Assembly (NCBI GenBank): GCA_020881915.1
Contig: JAJFPB010000014.1
Coordinates: forward strand, 496,001-560,000
From: Paramyrothecium sp. XJ0827
Taxonomy: Eukaryota > Ascomycota > Sordariomycetes > Hypocreales > Stachybotryaceae
Direction: 5' to 3'
DNA: 64,000 nucleotides
Part shown: one piece after another, positions 54,763 to 64,000 of the stretch
Layout of the letters: every line of letters begins with the position of its first letter
Numbering within the stretch: position 1 is the stretch's first letter
Notes under the pieces: model-generated
The model's input: only the letters and a program-made list of their open reading frames with translations
Told to the model about the DNA's origin: nothing
Databases searched by the model: none
Program-made: the position numbers and the translations under genes

Positions 54763-57430
54763 TTAGAGATCATCAAGCATCTGAAACACTTGATGGTTCT
54801 GATCAAACCAGTTTCCTAGTTCTGCGCCATGACTGTTCATCCGAGGGACGAATGTCTCTTGAAGTAGCTCCATATCGATAGAGCCAGAGCCCAGTCCCGA
54901 GCCGTGCCGGGCATCCCCGCCTGCAAAGTTGATACCACCATCTCCATGCATTGAAGGTTGTGTTGGCAAAGCCAGCCTTGCGTCTCTGAAAAAGTCATCA
55001 AAGTCTCCGGTGGAAATATGTTTAGGTATTTCGCTGGCAGTCCGGTTGCCCTTGGCTTCGACAAACTTGCATGCCACATCATACATGAGTTTGAACAAGC
55101 GCAGCTGTTTCTTGAAGGCTGTGGGGAAATTGGGCGGTACCAGGTGCAGCGTCTCGACAACGGAGGAAAGCTTGTCGAGGTGGGTAGGGTCAGATGTCTC
55201 GATAACGCGACAAAATAGCACGACGAAGGGCACGAATGGAGACGCCAACAGAGCCCTATGATTTCGTGTCAGTCTACCAGGCAGAACAAAATGCCGAAGC
55301 GCAACAACACATCATCTGGCACATATACCATTGGATGTAAAACAAGACGATATCGTCTCCCAGCGTCTTTAAGAGTGCGATGCAATGCTGATGTGCCTCC
55401 AAAGCCTCGTGCGCTGTTGCCACGCATTCCTCGCAAAACGCACACTGAGAATAAGGACTCGATGGTATACCGCGGTAAATGAGGGTCATTGTTGCCAGAT
55501 GGTTCACCCTATCCGCGCCAAGCAAAAGCTGGAGTTTTGGCCCTCCAAGGATACGTCCCATAGATTGGTAATATTGTTTCTAGAAATCTCTCTCATGAGT
55601 CTCAAAGACGGCCAGGAGCCGCTCAATGGGGAGACCTACCTCTGACATACTTTCGCTCTCGTAGATAGTCTGAAGCTCCTTTGCCAGAGCCCTCGCCCGT
55701 ACGACTCTAAGGCTCTCTGGCTGCCGTAACGCACCGGGGCTAAATATGTCATCGTATATCCTACCTATTGCGAATAAATAGTCTCTCCATTTGAGTAGAA
55801 TTGGGAAGCCACTGTCCCAATTCTTCTCGACGTCTATCTTCGGAAGACCTATGTCACTTTCTCGAATGGTCGAGGCTTGGCCGAGACGAAGAGCCAAAGG
55901 CTTCTCGCATGAGAGAATGAGCCAAAATAGCCTAATTCTCCGTTCTTTGTCTTCTGCTGATTCCTTCTTCAAGGCTACTTCTCGATGGAAGCCGAGACCC
56001 TGAGCCATATGCGACGCCGACACAATAGACCTCCATGCCATTGATGTCTGACATAGACTTAGATAGTGCGTCGCCTTTTCAACTGTAAGCGGGATGAGAT
56101 GCCACAATGGAATTGATAACACTCACGGCAATGTAAAATACGAGCACGACATCCCGAGTGGATGGAAGGTTGAAAGGCAGGCGAGAAAGAAGGGCATCGG
56201 TATTTCGATGGCATTCCGATGCACGTGTGTCAAGTTCAACCCTCATATCCGGTGTATTTTCGAGCTTGCTGCATTCTTTCAACAGACCGACTAGACCACT
56301 ATTAGCAATAACCAAGTCGACTATCGAGGCCGTGGCGGAGTATGCCGCGAGGAGGTACTCGACAAACTGGCCGACATTGTAGTAGTCCCAGCCTACATGG
56401 AAAATAATTTGAGGGGTTTCTAGAGCTATGAATCTAGTGAGCTTGCGGATCGATGTGTGATATTAGTAGATGTAATGAGTCTCACCCTTGAGCCTTTGAA
56501 CGCAAGACATGGCGAGTTGCATAGGAGGTAATGAAAGGTTGGCGTTCGAATTGATGGACATGGAAATCTGTGGTATCGGTTCGCGAGGCTTGCCGGTATC
56601 CTCTTTACCAACGACTTGCCGCAGTGCCTGCAAGCTACCTTCCATGTCCTGGGGAATTGGGCTACCAGTCATCGCCTTTTGTACATAGTCGCTAGCAAAC
56701 GCGGCGTGGCCCGTTAGAGAGAGCTCTCCTTCCTGCTCCGGGTCGCTGGCTTCATTTTCATGATTGTAGGCCACCGGAGAGGTATTGTGGGAGACATTGG
56801 TCCATGCCGGGGTAGGACGCCACCGCTCGCTAGGCGCCGGGGCAGGTGCAGGGAAGTTGTCGACTGCGATGCAGATGCGGTCCAGCTTTCTGGAAATCTC
56901 ATCAATCCTACTGTCCCTATTGAGCAAGTTAATTGTAAGCAAGAGTGGCACGGGAGGGAAATGGGTGACGGAGGGAAAGAAAACAGCGGCCCAAAGATAG
57001 ATTGTCGTCCTTACAATGAATCTGAAACCACAGCTCGCCGGCGCTTCTCCCGTGGCTTAAACCCTGCCGGAAACAAGCAGTGAATATGCTTGCGAGAGCA
57101 AGGGGTACAGGGGTTCTTTCGATCGCATCGGATCTGCGTTGATTGGCCATAGCGCGTGAGCGATTTGGCTCGTCAGGGAGGTGTTCATTCATATGGGCAC
57201 CTACTTTTCTGTGGCGGCATTGCTCGCACTGCGAGCGGTAGCCATAGACGCCTATAGTCAGCCAGTTGTCGTGCGGATGGGATAAGTACAAGAAAACGAA
57301 CGGATAATTTATGCGGCGTGTGCGGCTGATGGTCCTCGTCGAGGGCCTCGTCGTTGTCGCTGCTGTCCACGTCCAAATTCATGGCCGTTCCCGGAGCAGC
57401 CTCATTGAGTTGGGCTCTTGCTTTGGACAT
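54763..57430 (-). CDS. Zn2Cys6 transcription factor with fungal-specific TF domain, multi-exon
   Basis: The zinc cluster is split by an intron: exon text YRSQCEQCRHRK joins IRCDRKNPCTPCSRKHIHC, giving C-x2-C-x6-C-x5-C-x2-C-x6-C. A basic linker (FKPREKRRR) and a coiled-coil-like DSRIDEISRKLDRICIAVD segment follow. Downstream exons carry PF04082 motifs: YYNVGQFVEYLLAAYSATAS, SHMAQGLGFHREVAL, ERRIRLFWLILSCEKPLALRLG and the C-terminal FCRVIETSDPTHLDKLSS to the stop at 54763. The region of 54763-57430 therefore holds at least seven exons. The first exon from ATG 57430 (MSKARAQLNEAAPG) is acidic, and its splice to the cluster is uncertain, so the start may lie elsewhere. It is divergent to the ABC exporter at 58142, its likely target. 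Confidence 0.85.
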
Positions 57431-58141
57431 TGCGATGCCTGGGGTCCCGCGGCCGCAGTGAGTGTCCGTTCCGTTCCGCTGAGTGCTCCTTGTCCAAAAG
57501 ATACGGACGAAAACAGAGAGCGAGATTCCTTCTTATGATTAATGGTTTGGGGTGTGGGTCTGGTTGTGTCCACGGCAGTAAGGTGGCTTTTTGTGGGGCC
57601 TGGACACTCGGTGTGTCCGGAATGCCGCAGCCACCACCAAAACAGGTATCGCCCAATACTAGCGAGCAATTGGTGTAAGCGATTCGCCTCTGCTCTGTGT
57701 AGGCCCGGACCGGGAACCTGTGGCCGGAGCGCCGAGGGACCGAGAGTCTCGGCAACAGAAAGATTGATCCTTCTTGACATACATGCTGGCCTGCCTCTGT
57801 CCCCTGCCCCCCTGGTACTGTATTTTTCTTCTGCAAATCCATTTATGTCACTTCGCAACCCGGACCCATAAGCCAAAAGCATATCGGAGGCTTGAAAAAT
57901 CTGCGACGGCTTTCTCCAAGGCACTCGTTAGCAGGGACAGCCGTTCCAACCCTATCTTGATCTTCAATAGCCCCCGTTTTTCCCATCATCTCTTTTATAT
58001 CACACCCCCTTAAGATATTTCCTCAGAGTCCTTCGTTTGTTTCGTTCTTCTAATATTATCTTATTTTACGAGCGCTGGATTTGTATATGGAGATTGTCTT
58101 CTGTCTTTCTTGCTTCCATTCCATTGCGCTCGTCCCACACC
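57431..58141. promoter_or_regulatory. Bidirectional promoter of regulator and ABC exporter
   Basis: A 711-bp region between divergent starts. It is rich in CGG/CCG triplets, for example around 57450-57475 (GCGGCCGCAG), 57615-57632 and 57700-57735 (GCCCGGACCGGGA, GGCCGGAGCGCC), as expected for Zn2Cys6 targets. Specific operators are not defined. Pyrimidine-rich leaders precede the exporter ATG. Confidence 0.4.
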
Positions 58142-61100
58142 ATGTCAGCGAAACAAGCAGAAAAGGAGGCTGTCGCATCACAAGATGCCTCATTCGATTC
58201 GGACAAGGCCAAGAGCAGATCCTCATCTTCTAAAGGAAAAGAGCCCGGTGGCAATGGATACTTGGTTTGTGGACGCCCTTATTTCCTGTGGAGCATCAAA
58301 CACGTAGCTAAACCAAGTCTCCAGAGAGTCTTCACGTACGGCCAAACCTTTGATTACGTGCTTGAGTCGATCGGCATTCTTTCGGCCCTCGGTTCAGGAG
58401 TAGCGCTGGCTATGGTTAATTTGGTTATTGGAAACTTTATTACGCTTTTAGGCAACTTTTCCACAGGCAACATCCCAGACAATTTCATGGCTTCCGTTTC
58501 TCGATCAGCGTAAGCAACAAACCATCTGAATCCAAGATCTCGATGCTGACCAACGTCTACACAGGCTTCAATTTGTCTACATCGGTATCGCGCGTCTGGT
58601 CCTCACCTACGTTTACTCGAGCCTGCTTACATACGTCGGCCTCAGGCTCACCCGCAACATTCGGCGTAGCTATCTCAAGGCCGCACTCAGCCAGGACGTC
58701 GCTTTCTTCGACCAAGGCACGGCCGGATCGATAGCCATGCAAGCTACATCCAACGGGAAGCTGATCCATTCGGGCATTGGCGAGAAGCTTGGCCAGGTCT
58801 TCCAGGCCTTGGCGACATTTGTTGCAGCTTTTATCCTTGCTTTCATTAGCCAGTGGAAGCTGACGCTTATACTGATCTGCATACTCCCGGCTCTTCTTCT
58901 TATTGTTACCCTTGTTGGATTCATCGATGCCAAGATCGAGACAAAGATCCTCAAGATTCACGCTCAAGCAGGCGCATTCGCCGAATCTGTTCTTAGCAAT
59001 ATTCGAGCTGTACATGCTTTCAGCCTTGGGCCCCGCATGATGAAGAGATATGGCGGTTTCCTGAACGAGGCACGAAAAGAGGCACAGAAGAAAAATCTGC
59101 TCTACGCTATCATGTTTGGTGGCGAGTATGCGATCATGTTTGCCGGCATGGGTCTCGCCTTTTGGCAGGGCTTCGGTATGCTCTCTAATGGAGAAGTTGA
59201 CGAAATTGGAACTATCTTCACGTACGCATTTGACATCAAGCCACTCCTACCATCAAACACATACTAATTGATTTGCAGGGTTCTGTTTTCGGTCATCATC
59301 GCAGCTTCGACGCTCAATTCCATTGCGCCCCATATGGTTGTCTTCGGTCGGGCCGCAACGGCTGCCTCCGAATTGTTCTCCTTGATTGATCGGGAATCAG
59401 AGACCAACCCATTCGAAGAATCTGGAGAAAAACCGGCTGAAGTCATTGGCGCTATCGACATTCAGGGCGTCACTTTCAGCTATCCGACGCGGCCAGATGT
59501 TCGTGTTTTGCAGAATTTCTCATTGCATGTACCTGCAGGTAAAGTAACGGCCTTGGTTGTAAGTTGAGGAATCTTATACCAAGCCAACATAAATGCTAAA
59601 ATCGATTCAAGGGTGCTAGTGGATCCGGAAAGAGTACCATAATCGGTCTGCTTGAGCGATGGTACAACCCTAGTGCTGGCGGGATCAAACTGGACGGCAT
59701 AGATGTTGCCAACCTGAATCTACGTTGGCTTCGCACCAATCTCCGTCTCGTGCAACAGGTATGCGTGTATTACGATTTTGGCGAATGCTTATGCTTCAGC
59801 CCCCCACTAACTTGGTACCAGGAACCTGTTCTCTTCAATGGAACCGTTTTCGAAAACATTGTTCATGGCCTCGTCGGTACGAAATACGAATTTAAGGGTT
59901 ACGAGGATCAACTTGAACAGGTGATAGCCGCCAGCAAAGTAGCATTCGCTCATGAATTCATCGAACAACTGCCGCAAGGCTATAATACTCGCATCGGAGA
60001 GCGAGGTGGGCTTTTGTCGGGCGGTCAGAAACAGAGAATTGCAATCGCTCGCAGTATCATCTCTCACCCCAAGGTCTTACTCCTCGATGAGGCGACCAGC
60101 GCGCTCGATCCTTATGCTGAAGGAATCGTTCAAAAGGCTCTCGATGCGGCTTCCATGAACAGGACAACAATTGTTATTGCTCATAAGTTAAAGACAATCC
60201 GTAATGCTGATAATATTGTTGTCATGAGGCAGGGCAGGATTGTCGAGCAAGGACGACATGACGATCTCGTGGCCCTAGACGACATGTATGCCCGGCTCGT
60301 CAAGGCTCAAGATTTGTCTGTCCAGGCCCAGGAAAGCCAGACAGCCGAAATCTCGGAGGGGAATAATGAGCCGACTCTCCAGGCCACTCGCTCACTTGCC
60401 CGTCGGCAGACTGCTGAGAAGGAGTACCTCGAAACGATGAAACACCGAGAAGATTTTGCATTAAGCCCTCACACTGGACTCCTGCAAACTGTATGGACAC
60501 TTTTGAAGACCACGCCAGAGCTGAGGTTTTGGTATGTCATTACCATCGTGACATGTGTGGCAGGATGTAAGTAGCGCCAACGATGAAATTTCTTGATTAT
60601 TGACTGGGAAATGCAGCTGGAGTGTATCCCGGACAGACCTTGCTTCTAAGCAATGTAATAGATCTTTTCGGCGCCGAAGACATGCGAAAGCACGCAAACT
60701 TCATAGCCCTTATGTTCCTCGTCATGGCTATAGGCCTACTCATCGTCTTCGCGATTGTAGGCTTGGCCACGAACATTGTGTCTCAGGTACAAAGATCCAC
60801 CCCATTTGGATGATATGAAGTAAAACCTAATAGTGGCACTAACATCGTTTGCTTCAGACCTTGGCGGCAAAGATTCGTGGAGACATGTTTAATGCCATGT
60901 TGCGACAAGACCTTCGGTTTTTTGACCGACCGGAGAATACCGTAGGTTCTCTGGCGAGCCATCTCGACTCGTACGCCAACGCCATTTTCGAGCTTATGGG
61001 ATTCAACATTGCACTCATCGTGATGGCCACCGTTACTGTGCTTTCATGCAGCATCTTATCTATTGCATACTCTTGGGAGCTTGGTCTTGTCGGTGTTCTA

Positions 61101-62611
61101 GCTGGCATCCCTCCCATGTGCCTCGCAGGGTATGTCCGTATTCGTGTCGAGACTAAGATGGACAGTGAGATAGATAAGAAGTTTTCCACAAGCGCCTCCA
61201 TCGCATCTGAGACCGTTAACGCGATTCGAACCGTTTCTTCACTTGCCATAGAAGATAAAATCCTACTCAACTATAGCAACGAGCTTGACAATGCCATCAA
61301 CCAATCTAGGGCCAGCCTTTTCCATATGATGGTGTGGTTCTCTTTCAACCAGGCCGTTGAATTTTTCATTCTTGCCTTGGGTTTCTGGTTGGTACTACGT
61401 CCACGATAGACTGAATGTTGTTCCTAACACGGAGTCTAGGTGGGGTTCAAAACTTGTCTCGGATGGCCGGATTACCTTTTATCAGTTCATGATTTCCTTC
61501 TTCGCAGTATACTTTGGCGGCCAGGCCTGCGGTCAGATATTTGGATATTCCAGCAGTAAGGGCTTGTGCACTCTGGTAGCACGTCACTGCCGTTTGACTA
61601 AAGGTCTGTTTTCTAGGCTTCACAAAGGCCAATTCAGCCGCAAACTACTTTTTCTGGCTCCTCAACCTTCAACCTACCATACAGGAAACCAAAGAAAACA
61701 AGGACATCGGCCCAAACAACGGCTGCAAGTCGTTTGAATTCCAAAATGTGGAGTTTTCATACCCTCTGGCGCCGGATAACCGCATCCTTAAGGGGGTGTC
61801 GCTTGATGTATGTCAAAGAGCTAAATCGTATAGAACGCAGATTAAATTTTCCAGATACAACCCGGCCAGTTTGTGGCATTCGTGGGAGCTTCAGGTAAGT
61901 CTAGCAAACTGATCACATAAAACCGGGGCGGCAAGGGCTAACCAGAGTGTAGGCTGTGGTAAGAGCACCATGGTGTCCCTGCTGGAACGTTACTATGATC
62001 CAACACGTGGCAGCATTATCATTGATGGTACCCATGATCTCACAACCATCAATCCGCGTGTGTACAGAAGCAGGGTATCCTTGGTTCAACAAGAACCAAC
62101 ATTGTTCCCAGGCAGCATTCGCGATAATATCTGTCTGGGTATTGACAACGACGTTAGCCAGGAGGCCAATCATCAGCCAACTCTAGACGACGAGACCATT
62201 GAAGCCGCTTGCCGCGCTGCCAATGCCTGGGACTTCATTAGCTCTCTTCCCGAGGGGTTAAACACGCCATGTGGTGCCAGTGGTAGCCAGCTCTCTGGTG
62301 GACAACGACAACGCATCGCCATTGCCCGGGCGTTAGTCCGGAACCCTGCAGTGATCCTTCTAGACGAAGCGACTAGTGCACTAGATACTGAGTCAGAAAA
62401 AATTGTTCAGAGCGCGCTGCTGGAGGCTACACAGTCCGTTAACAGAATTACCATTGCTGTCGCCCATCGTCTCTCCACGATTCGCGATGCTGATCGCATC
62501 TTTGTGTTCTTCGGAGGGCGTATCGCAGAAGCAGGTACCCATAGAGAACTACTTGAACGAGGAGGGCTATACAAGAAAATGTGCGAGGCCCAAAGCCTTG
62601 ATGCTGTATAG
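58142..62611 (+). CDS. Full-length ABCB (MDR/P-glycoprotein-type) ABC exporter
   Basis: Eleven exons (58142-58509, 58565-59221, 59279-59558, 59612-59758, 59822-60566, 60617-60786, 60858-61387, 61440-61555, 61617-61807, 61855-61894, 61953-62611) give 3903 nt, 1300 residues, the normal MDR length. Order is TMD1-NBD1-TMD2-NBD2. NBD1: GASGSGKST (Walker A, near residue 436), [28 protein letters not shown]2: GASGCGKST (near 1079, split by an intron), [25 protein letters not shown]. Both ATP sites look intact, so it should be an active drug or metabolite exporter at the plasma membrane. The N-terminal tail is Ser/Lys-rich. It is divergent to a Zn2Cys6 gene, as in many self-resistance pairs. Confidence 0.95.
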
Positions 62612-64000
62612 TGGGTTAGTCTGAACAAGACTTGAACTATTTAAATGTTTCGTTCTTTGTTTTTCCTTAGTCATTCTTGTTCCGCCTAATGCCCAATCAA
62701 GAGCGAGGAGGCGGGAAGGAATTGTCATTAATTACAGAGGTATCCATTTCTGCAATAATTCTAAGAATCGAATTCCGGCCTTTAGGACCGACGGAGTTGA
62801 AAACAAGCCCCGGGTAGTCTTCTTTTGGTAAATGTATGGTCTAATTCACAATACCTCTTGTGTTTGTGGAAAAGAGAAAGTGTAATGAAGCATTTGATAT
62901 TAGTGTCTCATGAGAGTATTTACTTGTTATGTCAAGGAAAAAAATGTATTCTTGCAGAGGCAAAACGTCTTTTACAGACAGAAGGAAATGGCGCAAGTGG
63001 TGATTGCTACCCTAAGCCTGCAAGCAAGGTCTGCAATAATACGAGAAATATAAGTGTCTGAGCTGTCGGACTTAGATAATATCAGCAGCGATTTTTAACT
63101 TGAAGCCGCATTCTGCAACTATCGGAGTCCTCGTGCATATAGTTGCAACTCCATTTCCGTTTAATTATGATAATCCTCAATACATCAAGAGATTCCAGTG
63201 TTTCTTGTCAAATTGCCATACCTGTCGGTAGCTAATTTGGCTGGATTATTGTGTGGGGTTACCGGATTTTCCGTTACTTACAACTATGTGACAATAAAAT
63301 TTGTTACAGTTGGATTATGATTGTAACAAGGGTATGACTGTTATTAGCCTTAACATTACACCGCCTGGATTCGCCCATTGTCGGGACATGGCCAGTTCCG
63401 TCATGTAGTACAGTGCCGTGGGATTTGGGTGGAGTAATTTCTCTTACCTCGTAAAGGCAACAATCTAAGAAAACATTTTGTTTTCTATCCATATCATGGT
63501 ACCCCAGCCAGCGCGTATGTAGTTTGACCCATCCAGGCAGCCTTGCGTTCATCCACGTTTGAGATCGCGAGCTTTATGTCGCATATACATAATGGGACAA
63601 CGAGACGTGTACCACTAAAAAGTGCAGGACTCCAGGGCCCTGGTCCGATCTGAAGGGGTACAGATCCCTCGCAATCAAGCGAAAGCGCCTCCAAAAAGTA
63701 TCACAATCACCCTCAACCCTGCAATGGCGCCTGTACAAAGGCTTCACGCAGGTTAACGAGTCTCTTGCCCCGTAAGATCCAGCTCATCGCCAATCGGGTA
63801 ACTGCCCTTGTCCGGGGAAGAGCGGGCAAGGCTGCAGATGAAAGACCCACACATCTTCAGCAGGTGACCATGCACCCCTTTCCTGTTCCATTACGTCCCC
63901 TGATACTTACTGGACTGCGAATCCCTGAACGCAACTAACTGGATAGAATCCCAGTAGTTTGCCCGCCTCAAATGAGTCGTTCCTCGTCTACCTCCATGTA
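62612..64000. other. Right-hand intergenic sequence, no gene seen
   Basis: Short frames only, up to 82 codons, without motifs. No terminator or repeat of note. A gene beginning beyond the window cannot be excluded. Confidence 0.45.

Noticed and set aside
1..64000. CRISPR arrays, rRNA or tRNA genes, riboswitches
   Set aside because: No regularly spaced repeats, no tRNA B-box with a foldable cloverleaf, and the sequence is clearly fungal nuclear DNA.

Overview
The window is nuclear DNA of a filamentous ascomycete, most likely of the Aspergillus/Penicillium type (Eurotiomycetes). Supporting signs are single genes with short introns of about 45-115 nt, GTANGT-type donors and CTAAC/CTGAC branch sites, three Zn2Cys6 regulators, a DUF3425 bZIP factor, NmrA-like proteins, P450s, a GH71 glucanase and a secreted M43 protease. 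I see no rRNA, tRNA, CRISPR or bacterial-type operon. Exon boundaries were read by hand. For most multi-exon models the spliced length is an exact multiple of three, which supports them.

Layout. 0-6 kb: the 5' end of a secreted subtilisin-like protease running off the left edge, an SDR gene with a one-base frameshift, and a bZIP factor. 6-20 kb: a threonine-aldolase-like PLP enzyme, a Zn2Cys6 regulator, a possible MFS transporter stump, two NmrA-like Rossmann proteins, a DUF1330-like protein and a second SDR, also one base out of frame. 19-27 kb: two P450s and a GMC oxidoreductase. 28-38 kb: GH71 alpha-1,3-glucanase, a small DUF4267-like membrane protein (again one base short), a LovD-like serine hydrolase/acyltransferase, the relic of a rhodopsin-like membrane protein, and a tubby-like protein. 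39-50 kb: an F-box protein with a multi-pass membrane half, M43 metalloprotease, a small Cys-rich secreted protein, AT-rich transposon-like debris, and a DJ-1/Hsp31 protein. 50-62.6 kb: two divergent regulator/target pairs, Zn2Cys6 factor with a zinc alcohol dehydrogenase, and Zn2Cys6 factor with a full-length ABCB (MDR-type) exporter.

How the genes may work together. The 4-35 kb stretch has the content of a secondary-metabolite or detoxification locus: regulators, two P450s, GMC and SDR oxidoreductases, a DUF1330-like protein, NmrA-like proteins, a PLP lyase and a LovD-like acyltransferase. No polyketide synthase, NRPS, terpene cyclase or DMATS is visible. It may therefore be a tailoring-only satellite cluster or a decaying one. 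Decay signs support the second reading: three frameshifted genes, truncated transporter and membrane-protein relics, one P450 lacking the invariant ExxR arginine, and one Zn2Cys6 factor with a zinc-ligand cysteine replaced by tryptophan. All four frameshifts sit in short homopolymer runs, so base-calling error must be excluded first.
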